A stretch of 64,000 nt of DNA from Streptococcus bovimastitidis (GTDB taxonomy: Bacteria > Bacillota > Bacilli > Lactobacillales > Streptococcaceae), in assembly GCF_001885095.1 (NCBI RefSeq), contig NZ_LZDD01000001.1, positions 62,001 to 126,000 on the forward strand, written 5' to 3'. Made by a program: the position numbers and the translations under genes. Of the stretch, positions 25,768-35,492 are shown piece after piece; positions within the stretch are counted from its first letter, which is position 1; every line of letters begins with the position of its first letter. The notes beneath the pieces are model-generated. The model ran no database searches. It was given only the letters and a program-made list of their open reading frames with translations, and was not told the DNA's origin.

Positions 25768-27510
25768 ATGTCAATCATAAAAAACCTCTGGTGGTTCTTC
25801 CGCCAAGAGAAGGGTCCATATTTAGTAGGAATCATCTCACTCAGTGTGGTGGCCTTATTAAATTTGATTCCGCCCAAAATTATGGGTTCCGTTATTGATG
25901 GAATTACCAGCGGTCATTTAACCAAAAATCAATTACTGTTGCAGTTGTTCTGGTTAGTTCTGTCAGCGCTAGCCATGTATTTCTTGCGTTACCTGTGGCG
26001 TATCTGCATTTTCGGAACCTCTTACAGACTGGGACGCATCATGCGATTCCGCCTCTTCGAACATTTCACCAAAATGTCACCTTCCTTCTACCAAAAATAC
26101 CGGACAGGTGATTTGATGGCCCATGCCACCAACGATATTAACTCTCTAACCCGTCTAGCTGGTGGTGGGGTTATGTCGGCCGTCGATGCCTCAATCACAG
26201 CCATCGTAACTTTAGTGACTATGTTCTTCAGCATTTCTTGGCAAATGACCCTAATTGCTGTTTTGCCTTTACCAATCATGGCATATGCCACTAGCCGCTT
26301 AGGGCGTAAAACCCATAAAGCATTTGGTGAATCTCAGGCAGCCTTCTCGGATTTGAATAATAAGGTGCAAGAAAGTGTCTCTGGAATTAAGGTAACCAAG
26401 TCTTTCGGCTATCAAAGTCAGGAATTGGCCTCATTCCAAGAAACCAACCAGAAAACCTACCTAAAAAACATCAAAACCATGACCTATGATGTCATGTTTG
26501 ATCCATTGGTCCTTTTATTCATCGGGGCTTCATATGTGCTCACTCTCTTAGTTGGGGCTTATATGATTAAGGGGAATCAAATCACCATAGGGAGCTTGGT
26601 CACATTTATCACCTATTTGGATATGCTAGTTTGGCCACTCATGGCCGTAGGCTTTTTATTCAATATGATACAGAGAGGATCAGTTTCCTACGAAAGAATT
26701 AATGACCTCCTTAGCCAAGAATCAGACGTTAAAGATCCTGAAAATCCGGTCAAGGAAGTTGCCAATGGTCCTTTGGATTATCAAATTGATAACTTCCATT
26801 ACGATAATGAAGAAACCCTAAATGATATTCATTTCAACTTGGAAAAAGGACAAACCTTAGGACTAGTTGGTCAAACTGGGTCTGGGAAAACGACCCTGAT
26901 CAAGTTATTACTTCGTGAATATAATGTCACCCAAGGAATGATAAAACTAAACGGACATAACATTGAAAATTACCGTTTAGAAGATTTACGTCGCTTGATC
27001 GGTTATGTTCCTCAAGACCAATTTCTCTTTGCGACTAGCATTCTCGAAAATGTACGATTTGGGAATCCTGATTTATCACTTGAAGAAGTGGAAGAGGCAA
27101 CCAAATTATCACAAGTCTATGATGACATCATGGCCATGCCAGATAATTTCAATACCCTAATCGGTGAAAAAGGTGTTTCCTTGTCAGGTGGACAAAAACA
27201 ACGGTTGGCTATGAGTCGAGCGATGATTTTAAATCCAGACATCCTCATTTTGGATGACTCCCTCTCAGCCGTTGATGCTAAGACCGAACATGCCATTATT
27301 GAAAATCTAAAAGAAACACGTCAGGATAAGACAACTATTATCACAGCACATCGCCTGAGTGCCGTTGTCCATGCCGATTTGATTTTAGTTATGCAGAATG
27401 GTCGCATTATCGAACGGGGAAGACATGAAGACTTGATTCAGCAGAATGGTTGGTATGCTAAAACTTATCAATCCCAACAAATGGAAATGGAGGTGCAAGA
27501 AAATGGCTAA
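25768..27510 (+). CDS. Heterodimeric ABC exporter, subunit with degenerate catalytic site
   Basis: 580 residues: six-helix exporter membrane domain (about 1-310) fused to an ATPase domain with Walker A GQTGSGKTT, signature LSGGQKQR and Walker B ILILDDSLSAVD. The residue after the Walker B Asp is Asp in place of the catalytic Glu, as in the non-hydrolysing site of asymmetric exporters (BmrC/LmrC/TM287 type). GAAAGGAAG RBS fixes the start at 25768, not at the upstream ATG 25729. The partner gene overlaps by 8 bp. Probably multidrug or lipid export; substrate unknown. Confidence 0.9.
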   Translation: MSIIKNLWWFFRQEKGPYLVGIISLSVVALLNLIPPKIMGSVIDGITSGHLTKNQLLLQLFWLVLSALAMYFLRYLWRICIFGTSYRLGRIMRFRLFEHFTKMSPSFYQKYRTGDLMAHATNDINSLTRLAGGGVMSAVDASITAIVTLVTMFFSISWQMTLIAVLPLPIMAYATSRLGRKTHKAFGESQAAFSDLNNKVQESVSGIKVTKSFGYQSQELASFQETNQKTYLKNIKTMTYDVMFDPLVLLFIGASYVLTLLVGAYMIKGNQITIGSLVTFITYLDMLVWPLMAVGFLFNMIQRGSVSYERINDLLSQESDVKDPENPVKEVANGPLDYQIDNFHYDNEETLNDIHFNLEKGQTLGLVGQTGSGKTTLIKLLLREYNVTQGMIKLNGHNIENYRLEDLRRLIGYVPQDQFLFATSILENVRFGNPDLSLEEVEEATKLSQVYDDIMAMPDNFNTLIGEKGVSLSGGQKQRLAMSRAMILNPDILILDDSLSAVDAKTEHAIIENLKETRQDKTTIITAHRLSAVVHADLILVMQNGRIIERGRHEDLIQQNGWYAKTYQSQQMEMEVQENG

Positions 27511-29248
27511 AGATAATCAATGGCACGTTTTTAAACGCCTTATGTCCTATTTGAAACCTTATAAGTGGATGACAGCCCTTGCCTTGGGACTTTTGCTCTT
27601 AACAACAGTTGTTAAAAGTTTTATTCCGCTAGTGGCTTCCCATTTTATTGATAACTACCTCAATCACATCAACAATACAGCCTTCATGATTTTAATTGGC
27701 TATTATGGTTTATATGTTTTACAAAGTTTGATTCAATATTTTGGTAATCTCTTCTTTGCCAAGGTTTCTTACAGTATTGTCCGCGATATCCGTCGCGATG
27801 CCTTTGCTAATATGGAGAAATTGGGCATGTCTTATTTCGATAAGACACCGGCAGGTTCAATTGTCTCTAGAATTACCAATGATACCGAAGCTATCAGTGA
27901 TATGTTTTCAGGTCTCTTATCTAGCTTTATTTCGGCAATCTTTATCTTCACCGTAACCTTATACACCATGTTGATTTTGGATGCCAAGTTAACAGCCTTA
28001 GTTGCTATTTTCTTGCCTTTCATTTTTATCTTGGTTAATTTATATCGTAAAAAATCTGTAACTGTGATTGCTAAGACCAGAAGTCTGCTTTCAGATATTA
28101 ATACCAAACTAGCGGAAAGTATTGAAGGCATCCGGATTATTCAAGTTTTCGGGCAAGAAGACCGTCTTAAAAATGAATTTGAATTAATCAATGAAGAACA
28201 TGTGGCCTACGCCAACCGCTCAGTTGCTTTGGATTCGATTTTCTTAAGACCTGCTATGTCCCTCTTGAAATTATTGGCTTATGCCGTGCTCATGACCTAT
28301 TTTGGCTTCAAAGGCATGCAAGGTGGCTTAACGGCTGGTATCATGTACGCCTTCATTCAATATGTCAATCGCCTTTTTGATCCTTTAATAGAAGTGACAC
28401 AAAACTTTTCTACCCTGCAAACGTCAATGGTGTCAGCCTCTCGGGTCTTTAAATTAATTGATGAAGTTGGCTTTGAACCTGCCCAAGAAGGTCAGATTGA
28501 CCATATTGAAGAAGGACACATTCAGTTTAAAAATGTTTCCTTCTCCTATGACGGTCAAACGAAAATTCTGAATAACATCACTTTTGATGTTAAGAAGGGT
28601 GAAACCATTGCCTTTGTTGGTTCAACAGGTTCAGGAAAGTCCTCAATTATCAATGTCTTTATGCGTTTTTACGAATTTGCGGAAGGTCAGGTCTTGATTG
28701 ATGGCAAGGATATCCGCAAATATAGTCAGGAAGCCTTACGCCAAGCAGTTGGCTTAGTCCTTCAAGATCCTTTCCTCTATCACGGCACCATCGCTTCAAA
28801 TATCCGCATGTATCAGGATATCAGTGATCAGGAAGTTGTGGAGGCAGCAGAATTTGTTGATGCCAATTACTTTATTGACAAACTCCCTGAAAAATATGAT
28901 GCTCCTGTATCAGAACGTGGCTCAAGTTTTTCAACCGGACAAAGACAATTGTTGGCCTTTGCCCGTACCGTTGCTAGCAAGCCAAAAATCCTCATACTTG
29001 ATGAAGCAACAGCCAATATTGACTCAGCAACTGAGCAAATCGTCCAAAATTCCCTTGCTAAAATGCGTAAGGGTCGGACAACCATCGCCATTGCTCACCG
29101 TCTATCCACCATTCAAGATGCCAATTGTATCTATGTCTTAGACAAGGGCAATATCATTGAAAGTGGTAGCCATGATGAGCTCCTAGCTAAAGGTGGTACT
29201 TACTATAAAATGTATCAACTACAGGCTGGTATGATGGAGAATCGCTAA
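27503..29248 (+). CDS. Heterodimeric ABC exporter, subunit with canonical Walker B
   Basis: 581 residues: membrane domain (about 15-325) and ATPase domain with Walker A GSTGSGKSS and Walker B ILILDEATANID, which has the catalytic Glu. Its signature motif is SFSTGQRQ rather than LSGGQ, so the ATP site formed with the partner's Walker A is impaired while the other is intact. This complementary pattern with the preceding gene identifies a BmrCD/LmrCD-like heterodimer. GGAGG RBS lies within the end of the first gene; translation is coupled. A terminator follows. Confidence 0.9.
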   Translation: MAKDNQWHVFKRLMSYLKPYKWMTALALGLLLLTTVVKSFIPLVASHFIDNYLNHINNTAFMILIGYYGLYVLQSLIQYFGNLFFAKVSYSIVRDIRRDAFANMEKLGMSYFDKTPAGSIVSRITNDTEAISDMFSGLLSSFISAIFIFTVTLYTMLILDAKLTALVAIFLPFIFILVNLYRKKSVTVIAKTRSLLSDINTKLAESIEGIRIIQVFGQEDRLKNEFELINEEHVAYANRSVALDSIFLRPAMSLLKLLAYAVLMTYFGFKGMQGGLTAGIMYAFIQYVNRLFDPLIEVTQNFSTLQTSMVSASRVFKLIDEVGFEPAQEGQIDHIEEGHIQFKNVSFSYDGQTKILNNITFDVKKGETIAFVGSTGSGKSSIINVFMRFYEFAEGQVLIDGKDIRKYSQEALRQAVGLVLQDPFLYHGTIASNIRMYQDISDQEVVEAAEFVDANYFIDKLPEKYDAPVSERGSSFSTGQRQLLAFARTVASKPKILILDEATANIDSATEQIVQNSLAKMRKGRTTIAIAHRLSTIQDANCIYVLDKGNIIESGSHDELLAKGGTYYKMYQLQAGMMENR

Positions 29249-29258
29249 GCTGTAAAAC

Positions 29259-29286
29259 AAGTCTGGAAGAAATTCCAGGCTTTTTT
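29259..29286 (+). terminator. Terminator after the ABC exporter genes
   Basis: Stem AAGTCTGGAA with TTCCAGGCTT (one G-U pair), GAAA loop, T run. The T run overlaps the stop codon of the convergent prepilin peptidase gene. Confidence 0.88.
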
Positions 29287-29932
29287 AGGTCAGCAAAAGT
29301 AATATGAAAAGGGCTGCGCTAAGAAAGGGGATGAAGGGCAGTACTTTTTGTTTGGACCAGAAAGAATAAACTAAGCCCAGCAGACTAGCACCTTGAATGG
29401 TCCAGAGAATGAGACTTAGGGGATAAAAGAGAGCCAGAAAAGCCAAGTAGAAGAAGTCTCCACTACCTATTTTGATGGGTTTTATAATCGCTAAAAGACC
29501 TATGAGAAGAAAAAAGACAGATAATAGATTTAGACCGCAACCAAGAAATCCAACTCCGTATGCTAGCAGCCAAAAAAGCAAGGGATAAGAACGAGAATAG
29601 TAGTCATAGATAGAGAGAAAGAGTGACAAGGACAGGATAGCCAAATCAATAAGAGTCAAATAATGAAAGCTTAAACAAAGGGTAAAGAGGATTCCATAAG
29701 TTGTTCCAAGCAAACAATAAAAGGGACTGATGGGAATATGACAAAAGCGGCATTTGTACTTGTTGAGACACCAGGAAAGTATGGGTACCAAGTCACGAGC
29801 TCGCAGTTGATTCTGACAGTTGCAACAATGACTGGGCGGCCAAATGATGGACTTTTGAGGGAACCTATCGTAAATCAAGCCTAAGAAGGAGCCTAGGCTT
29901 GCACCTAGGAAAAAATAGAGTAAGAAGGTCAT
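29285..29932 (-). CDS. comC: Prepilin peptidase (A24 family, ComC-like)
   Basis: 215-residue aspartic protease of the inner membrane that cleaves and may N-methylate type IV-like prepilins; in streptococci it processes ComGC-type pseudopilins for DNA uptake. Visible: N-terminal FFLGASLGSFLGLIYDR, a zinc-type pair CCNCQNQ and CRFCHIP (about 36-71), the two catalytic aspartates in IYDYYSRSYP and in GSGDFFYLA, and six or more membrane segments. It stands alone and antisense, convergent with the exporter genes. Note that comC is also used for the competence peptide gene. Confidence 0.88.
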   Translation of the reverse strand: MTFLLYFFLGASLGSFLGLIYDRFPQKSIIWPPSHCCNCQNQLRARDLVPILSWCLNKYKCRFCHIPISPFYCLLGTTYGILFTLCLSFHYLTLIDLAILSLSLFLSIYDYYSRSYPLLFWLLAYGVGFLGCGLNLLSVFFLLIGLLAIIKPIKIGSGDFFYLAFLALFYPLSLILWTIQGASLLGLVYSFWSKQKVLPFIPFLSAALFILLLLT

Positions 29933-29999
29933 ACCTATTCATTCGAAAAGAAAAGTGAAAAAGGAGGAAAGAAAATAGGAAAGCGATTGCTTAATCTTC

Positions 30000-30028
30000 T
30001 TGAAAAAAATCTGATAATTTGCTAAACT
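30000..30028 (+). promoter_or_regulatory. Promoter of yqgQ-glcK, giving a probable leaderless mRNA
   Basis: TTGAAA (30000-30005), 17-bp spacer, TAAACT (30023-30028) with TG at 30020-30021 (extended -10). Transcription is expected near 30035, two bases before the yqgQ ATG (30037), and no Shine-Dalgarno sequence is present. Confidence 0.65.
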
Positions 30029-30036
30029 CTACTTAT

Positions 30037-30270
30037 ATGAAAACATTATATGATGTGCAACAGTTACTGAAAAATTTTGGTATTTATATCTATATTGGCA
30101 AGCGTCTTTATGACATTGAGGTCATGAAAATAGAGCTTAAACGGCTTTATGATAATGGGCTGATTGACAAGATGGATTATTTGAATGCTGAACTGATTTT
30201 GCGACGCGAGCATAGATTAGAATTAGAAAAAGAAGGACATGAAGATGAGTCAAAAATTAATCGGGATTGA
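30037..30270 (+). CDS. yqgQ: YqgQ-family protein (DUF910)
   Basis: 77-residue cytoplasmic protein beginning MKTLYDVQQLLKNFGIYIYIGKRLYDIE, the DUF910/YqgQ signature, followed by an ELILRREHRLE segment. In Firmicutes the family is linked to glucokinase as here; its role is unknown, though nucleic-acid binding was suggested for the fold. An ATG six codons upstream (30019) lies within the promoter and is rejected. It overlaps glcK by 26 bp. Confidence 0.85.
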   Translation: MKTLYDVQQLLKNFGIYIYIGKRLYDIEVMKIELKRLYDNGLIDKMDYLNAELILRREHRLELEKEGHEDESKINRD

Positions 30271-31216
30271 TTTAGGCGGAACTACCATCAAATTTGGTAT
30301 TTTAACCCTTGAGGGTGAAGTTCAAGAGAAATGGGCGATTGAAACCAATATTTTAGAAGATGGGAAACACATCGTTCCTGATATTGTTGTATCCTTAAAG
30401 CATCGTCTTGAACTTTACGGTTTAAGCAAGGAAGATTTCGTCGGTATTGGTATGGGGTCACCTGGTGCTGTCGACCGTGAGAAAAAAACTGTTACTGGTG
30501 CATTTAACCTCAACTGGAAAGATACCCAAGAAGTTGGTTCAATCATTGAGCAAGAATTGGGAATTCCATTTGCTATTGATAATGATGCTAACGTTGCGGC
30601 TTTAGGTGAACGTTGGGTCGGCGCTGGTGACAACAATCCAGATGTTATTTTCGTAACCCTTGGTACGGGTGTTGGTGGCGGAATTGTCGCTGACGGTAAC
30701 TTAATCCATGGTGTTGCCGGTGCTGGTGGTGAAATCGGCCATATGATTGTTGAACCTGAAAATGGTTTTGCATGTACTTGCGGATCATTTGGATGTTTAG
30801 AAACAGTGGCATCAGCTACAGGTGTTGTAAAAGTGGCTCGTCTTTTAGCTGAAACTTATGAAGGTGATTCAGCTATTAAAGCAGCCATCGACAATGGTGA
30901 AGCTGTAACAAGTAAAGATATCTTTGTGGCAGCTGAAGCTGGCGATTCATTTGCTGATTCAGTGGTTGAAAAAGTAGCATTCTACCTTGGTTTAGCAACA
31001 GCTAATATGGCTAATATCTTGAACCCAGATTCAATCGTTATTGGTGGTGGGGTATCAGCTGCTGGTGAGTTTTTACGCTCACGCATTGAAAAATACTTCT
31101 TAAAATTTACCTTCCCACAAGTTAAATCATCAACAAAAATTAAAATTGCAGAACTTGGTAATGATGCCGGTATCATTGGCGCAGCAAGTTTGGCAAGTCA
31201 AATAGAAAGTCATTAG
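30245..31216 (+). CDS. glcK: Glucokinase (ROK family)
   Basis: 323-residue ATP-dependent kinase making glucose 6-phosphate from free intracellular glucose. ROK features: phosphate loop IGIDLGGTTIKFG at 6-18, FAIDNDANVAALGE near 101, and the zinc motif ending CTCGSFGCLE near 175-184. The start at 30245 has AAGGA seven bases upstream; the ATG two codons earlier is too close to it. In an operon with yqgQ and a rhodanese-domain gene, the common arrangement in streptococci. Confidence 0.95.
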   Translation: MSQKLIGIDLGGTTIKFGILTLEGEVQEKWAIETNILEDGKHIVPDIVVSLKHRLELYGLSKEDFVGIGMGSPGAVDREKKTVTGAFNLNWKDTQEVGSIIEQELGIPFAIDNDANVAALGERWVGAGDNNPDVIFVTLGTGVGGGIVADGNLIHGVAGAGGEIGHMIVEPENGFACTCGSFGCLETVASATGVVKVARLLAETYEGDSAIKAAIDNGEAVTSKDIFVAAEAGDSFADSVVEKVAFYLGLATANMANILNPDSIVIGGGVSAAGEFLRSRIEKYFLKFTFPQVKSSTKIKIAELGNDAGIIGAASLASQIESH

Positions 31217-31225
31217 GAGGACGGC

Positions 31226-31606
31226 ATGTCAATCGTTACGATAATTGGATGGATCATTTTAATTGGAACTGTGATCTACTTTACTTGGAATTATTTTGCT
31301 TTTAGAAGAATGGCTAAGCAGATCGACAATGAGACATTCAAAGAAATGATGCATTACAGTCAAGTTATTGATTTACGTGATCCAGTGGCTTTTAGGAAAA
31401 AACATATCTTAGGGGCTCGTAACTTCCCATTACAAACCTTTGATGCTTCAATCAAAGCCTTACGTAAAGACAAACCCGTTTTAATCTATGAAAATGTGAC
31501 AACTCGTTTGGCCCCTAACGCCATTCGCAAGCTGAAAAAAGCAGGATTCACAAATCTTTACCTCTTAAAAGATGGTATTGATTATTGGGATGGTAAAACA
31601 AAATAA
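31226..31606 (+). CDS. Membrane-anchored rhodanese-domain protein lacking the catalytic Cys
   Basis: 126 residues: an N-terminal transmembrane helix (about 5-22) and a rhodanese-like domain (about 35-126) with VIDLRDPVAFRKKHILGARNFP. The active-site loop where a Cys is expected reads VLIYENVTTRLA and contains no Cys, so sulfurtransferase activity is unlikely; the protein may bind or sense. GGAGG RBS 9 bp after glcK; a terminator follows directly. YqgP/YqhL-type neighbours of glcK in Firmicutes are often of this type. Confidence 0.85.
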   Translation: MSIVTIIGWIILIGTVIYFTWNYFAFRRMAKQIDNETFKEMMHYSQVIDLRDPVAFRKKHILGARNFPLQTFDASIKALRKDKPVLIYENVTTRLAPNAIRKLKKAGFTNLYLLKDGIDYWDGKTK

Positions 31607-31614
31607 GATAATGA

Positions 31615-31644
31615 GAAATCAGGATTGACTGATTTCTTTTTTTT
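31615..31644 (+). terminator. Terminator of the yqgQ-glcK operon
   Basis: Perfect stem GAAATCAG (31615-31622) with CTGATTTC (31629-31636), GATTGA loop, eight T. Confidence 0.9.
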
Positions 31645-31735
31645 ACCAATAATCATACGTCATTTTCATGTAAAAATTAAAAATATAACTGAAAACATTT
31701 ACAATAAGTCATTTTCTGCTTTTTGAGAAAATTTG

Positions 31736-31744
31736 TGTTATACT
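31736..31744 (+). promoter_or_regulatory. Extended -10 promoter of typA
   Basis: TGTTATACT (TGn plus TATACT). The TTGAGA at 31723 is too close (10 bp) to be the -35, so the extended -10 is the main element. Confidence 0.6.
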
Positions 31745-31782
31745 AACTAAGTTAAAAAATTTATATGCTACAAGAGGAAAAA

Positions 31783-33624
31783 ATGACAGAACTAAGAAAC
31801 GATATCCGTAACGTTGCCATCATCGCTCACGTTGACCACGGAAAAACAACACTAGTTGATGAATTGCTAAAACAATCTCACACACTTGATGAACGTAAAG
31901 AGCTTCAAGAGCGTGCAATGGATTCAAACGATATTGAAAAAGAACGTGGTATCACCATTCTTGCTAAAAATACAGCTGTCGCTTATAACGACGTTCGTAT
32001 TAACATTATGGACACACCAGGACACGCGGACTTCGGTGGAGAAGTAGAACGTATCATGAAAATGGTTGACGGTGTTGTTCTTGTCGTTGATGCCTATGAA
32101 GGTACAATGCCACAAACACGTTTCGTTTTGAAAAAAGCCTTAGAGCAAGACTTAGTTCCTATTGTAGTTGTTAATAAAATCGATAAACCATCTGCACGTC
32201 CAGCTGAAGTTGTTGATGAAGTTTTAGAACTTTTCATCGAGCTTGGAGCAGATGACGAACAATTAGAATTCCCTGTTGTTTATGCTTCAGCAATCAACGG
32301 AACATCTTCACTTTCAGATGATCCTGCTGACCAAGAGCATACAATGGAACCAATCTTTGATACGATCATCAACCATATTCCAGCACCAGTTGATAATTCA
32401 GAAGAACCTTTACAATTCCAAGTGTCACTATTAGACTATAATGATTTCGTTGGTCGTATTGGTATCGGTCGTGTCTTCCGTGGAACCATCAAAGTTGGTG
32501 ATAACGTAACCCTTTCTAAATTAGATGGTACAACTAAGAACTTCCGTGTTACCAAACTTTTCGGTTTCTTTGGTTTAGAGCGTCGTGAAATCCAGGAAGC
32601 AAAAGCTGGTGATTTAATTGCCGTATCTGGTATGGAAGACATCTTCGTTGGTGAAACAATCACGCCAACAAATGCTATTGATCCATTACCAATTTTACGT
32701 ATTGATGAGCCTACCCTACAAATGACTTTCTTAGTCAATAATTCTCCTTTCGCTGGTCGCGAGGGTAAATGGGTAACATCACGTAAGATTGAAGAACGTT
32801 TACAAGCAGAATTGCAAACAGACGTTTCCCTTCGTATCGACCCAACTGACTCTCCCGATAAATGGACTGTTTCAGGTCGTGGAGAACTTCACTTGGCTAT
32901 TCTTATTGAAACAATGCGTCGTGAAGGATACGAATTGCAAGTATCTCGTCCAGAAGTTATCATTAAAGAAATTGATGGCGTTAAATGTGAGCCATTTGAA
33001 CGTGTTCAAATTGATACTCCTGAAGAATACCAAGGTGCGATCATCCAATCCCTTTCAGAACGTAAAGGTGATATGTTAGATATGCAAATGGTTGGTAACG
33101 GTCAAACACGTTTGATCTTCTTGATTCCTGCTCGTGGTTTAATTGGTTATTCAACTGAATTCCTTTCAATGACACGTGGTTACGGTATCATGAACCACAC
33201 CTTCGACCAATATTTACCTGTTGTCGGTGGAGAAATTGGTGGACGTCACCGTGGTGCCTTAGTTTCAATCGACCAAGGTAAAGCAACAACATACTCAATT
33301 ATGCGTGTTGAAGAACGTGGAACCATCTTCATTAATCCAGGTACTGAAGTTTATGAAGGTATGATTATCGGTGAACACTCACGTGATAACGACCTTGGTG
33401 TAAACGTAACAACTGCAAAACAAATGACAAACGTTCGTTCTGCTAACAAAGACCAAACATCAGTTATCAAAACACCACGTATTCTTACATTGGAAGAATC
33501 TTTAGAGTTCTTGAATGATGATGAATATATGGAAGTAACTCCTGAGTCAATTCGTTTGCGTAAGCAAATATTGAACAAGGCTGCGCGTGATAAAGCAAGT
33601 AAAAAGAAAAAATCAGCTGAATAA
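31783..33624 (+). CDS. typA: Ribosome-associated GTPase TypA/BipA
   Basis: 613-residue translational GTPase of the EF-G group that binds the 70S ribosome and helps large-subunit assembly, growth at low temperature and stress responses. G1 AHVDHGKTT (16-24), RGITI switch region near 50, G3 [11 protein letters not shown] and G4 NKID near 134, followed by the EF-G-like domains and the BipA C-terminal domain. ATG at 31783 has AGAGGA upstream; the ATG at 31765 precedes that RBS. A basic KKKKSAE tail closes the protein. Confidence 0.97.
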   Translation: MTELRNDIRNVAIIAHVDHGKTTLVDELLKQSHTLDERKELQERAMDSNDIEKERGITILAKNTAVAYNDVRINIMDTPGHADFGGEVERIMKMVDGVVLVVDAYEGTMPQTRFVLKKALEQDLVPIVVVNKIDKPSARPAEVVDEVLELFIELGADDEQLEFPVVYASAINGTSSLSDDPADQEHTMEPIFDTIINHIPAPVDNSEEPLQFQVSLLDYNDFVGRIGIGRVFRGTIKVGDNVTLSKLDGTTKNFRVTKLFGFFGLERREIQEAKAGDLIAVSGMEDIFVGETITPTNAIDPLPILRIDEPTLQMTFLVNNSPFAGREGKWVTSRKIEERLQAELQTDVSLRIDPTDSPDKWTVSGRGELHLAILIETMRREGYELQVSRPEVIIKEIDGVKCEPFERVQIDTPEEYQGAIIQSLSERKGDMLDMQMVGNGQTRLIFLIPARGLIGYSTEFLSMTRGYGIMNHTFDQYLPVVGGEIGGRHRGALVSIDQGKATTYSIMRVEERGTIFINPGTEVYEGMIIGEHSRDNDLGVNVTTAKQMTNVRSANKDQTSVIKTPRILTLEESLEFLNDDEYMEVTPESIRLRKQILNKAARDKASKKKKSAE

Positions 33625-33738
33625 TCTTTGCCATTAAATTAAATAGAAAAGATTTTTGAAGAGTCCCGCTTTTTAAAAGTCTTTTTATGTCTGAGCAATG
33701 GTTTCAGAGCTAATCAGATATTAGGAAAGAGGACAGGA

Positions 33739-33981
33739 GTGTTTTATTTAATAATTGCCGTTTTAATAGTATCATACTATCTTTTTATGGCACCTAAAAG
33801 TATCAAGAATACCCTGTCAATGATTGGACTAGTAGCTCTGGTTGCGCTCTTGATTGTCTTAGCTGGGATGAGCTTAGTTAAAATATTGCAGTCACCGCCA
33901 GAAGTATTCGTTGTCTTGGCCATGATTGCTATTTGTTACCTAGCTCTGAGGGATATTTTAAGAATGCCTCCCAAAAATTAA
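33739..33981 (+). CDS. DUF3165-family small membrane protein
   Basis: 80-residue protein starting at GTG with ACAGGAG-type RBS. Three hydrophobic segments (about 2-17, 25-46 and 55-70) and a short basic tail (DILRMPPKN). It matches the small streptococcal membrane protein found between typA and murD (DUF3165); no function is known. A weak hairpin terminator follows. Confidence 0.8.
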   Translation: MFYLIIAVLIVSYYLFMAPKSIKNTLSMIGLVALVALLIVLAGMSLVKILQSPPEVFVVLAMIAICYLALRDILRMPPKN

Positions 33982-33985
33982 TAAC

Positions 33986-34015
33986 AAAGACTGGCTTTTA
34001 AAAGGCTAGTCTTTT
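33986..34015 (+). terminator. Terminator after the DUF3165 gene
   Basis: AAAGACTGGC and GGCTAGTCTTT form a stem with minor mismatch around a TTTTAAAA region, followed by TTTT. Confidence 0.65.
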
Positions 34016-34070
34016 GACATTTCTGGCTTTTCATCAGGAAAATTGCTTTTGCTTGTATCTGGTCTTAACC

Positions 34071-34099
34071 TTGAAAAAGCTAGAAAATAAAGGTAAAAT
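34071..34099 (+). promoter_or_regulatory. Promoter of murD-murG-divIB
   Basis: TTGAAA (34071-34076), 17-bp spacer, TAAAAT (34094-34099). Located between the preceding terminator and the murD ATG. Confidence 0.65.
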
Positions 34100-34133
34100 A
34101 AGATGGTATTAGAATGGATGGCGTGTGTACAAA

Positions 34134-35492
34134 ATGAAAAAAATTACAAATTTTGAAAATAAAAAAGTCCTAATTCTTGGTTTGGCGCGTTCTGGGGAAG
34201 CGGCAGCCCGGCTTCTAGCTCAATTAGGCGCACTAGTTACTGTTAATGACGGTAAAGCATTTGAAGAAAATCCTGCCGCGCAGGCCTTACTGGAAGATGG
34301 CATCAAGGTTATTTGTGGTAGTCATCCTTTGGAACTCTTGGACGAAGATTTTGAAGTGATGGTGAAAAACCCAGGTATCCCATACACCAATCCCATGGTG
34401 GAAAAAGCATTGGCAACAGGTATTCCCGTTTTAACAGAAGTTGAATTGGCTTATTTGGTCTCAGAAGCACCAATTGTAGCTATTACTGGTTCAAATGGTA
34501 AAACGACAACAACAACCATGATTGCTGATCTTTTAAACCATGCTGGTCAATCAGCTTTACTGTCAGGAAATATTGGTTTTCCTGCCTCAGAGGTTGTTCA
34601 AAAAGCTAAGAAAAATGATACCTTAATCATGGAGTTATCATCCTTCCAACTGATGGGTGTGGAAGAGTTTCATCCTCATATTGCCATCATTACAAACTTG
34701 ATGCCAACCCACATTGACTATCATGGTAGTTTTGAAGCTTATGTGGAAGCTAAATGGAATCTTCAAAATCGGATGACGCAGGAAGACTATTTGATTTTGA
34801 ATGCTAACCAAGCGATTTCTCACGAATTAGCAGCTAAAACCAATGCCAAAGTTCTCTTCATCTCGACTGAGAAAGAAGTGGATGGAGCTTACTTATCTGA
34901 TGGTAAACTCTATTATCAAGGTGAGTATATTATGGATGCGGATGCCATCGGTGTACCGGGTATCCACAATGTTGAAAATGCCTTGGCGACAATCATTGTA
35001 GCTAAGTTATTAGGTGTTGAGAATGCTGTCATTGCTGAAAGTTTAGCCCACTTTGGTGGGGTTAAACATCGCTTGCAAAATGCTGGGCAAATTGATGGTG
35101 TGACCTTCTATAACGATAGCAAATCAACTAATATCTTAGCTTGCCAAAATGCCCTCTCTGGATTTGATAATGAAAAAGTAATTTTAATTGCTGGTGGTTT
35201 AGACCGTGGCAATACTTTTGATGACCTAGTTCCTGACCTTAAAGGATTGAAAAAAATGGTTCTTTTGGGAGAATCTGCCCCTAAAATGAAAGAAGCAGCT
35301 GAGATGGCGCAAGTACCATCAATTGATGCTAAAGATATAGCTAACGCTACCAGAATTGCCTTTTCTGAGGCTAGTCAGGGTGATATCATCCTCTTAAGTC
35401 CAGCCAATGCAAGTTGGGACATGTATCCTAACTTTGAAATCCGTGGGGACGAATTTTTGAAAACAATCTCAGAACTTAAAGGAGAAGCCTAA
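34134..35492 (+). CDS. murD: UDP-N-acetylmuramoylalanine--D-glutamate ligase MurD
   Basis: Cytoplasmic ATP-dependent ligase adding D-glutamate to UDP-MurNAc-L-Ala in peptidoglycan synthesis. 452 residues with the Mur ligase P-loop [12 protein letters not shown] (about 115-126), central [19 protein letters not shown] and the C-terminal [22 protein letters not shown]. The ATG at 34134 gives the usual N-terminus; a GTG three codons earlier is possible. The Shine-Dalgarno sequence is weak (GGATGG). The stop codon overlaps the murG ATG by one base. Confidence 0.96.
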   Translation: MKKITNFENKKVLILGLARSGEAAARLLAQLGALVTVNDGKAFEENPAAQALLEDGIKVICGSHPLELLDEDFEVMVKNPGIPYTNPMVEKALATGIPVLTEVELAYLVSEAPIVAITGSNGKTTTTTMIADLLNHAGQSALLSGNIGFPASEVVQKAKKNDTLIMELSSFQLMGVEEFHPHIAIITNLMPTHIDYHGSFEAYVEAKWNLQNRMTQEDYLILNANQAISHELAAKTNAKVLFISTEKEVDGAYLSDGKLYYQGEYIMDADAIGVPGIHNVENALATIIVAKLLGVENAVIAESLAHFGGVKHRLQNAGQIDGVTFYNDSKSTNILACQNALSGFDNEKVILIAGGLDRGNTFDDLVPDLKGLKKMVLLGESAPKMKEAAEMAQVPSIDAKDIANATRIAFSEASQGDIILLSPANASWDMYPNFEIRGDEFLKTISELKGEA

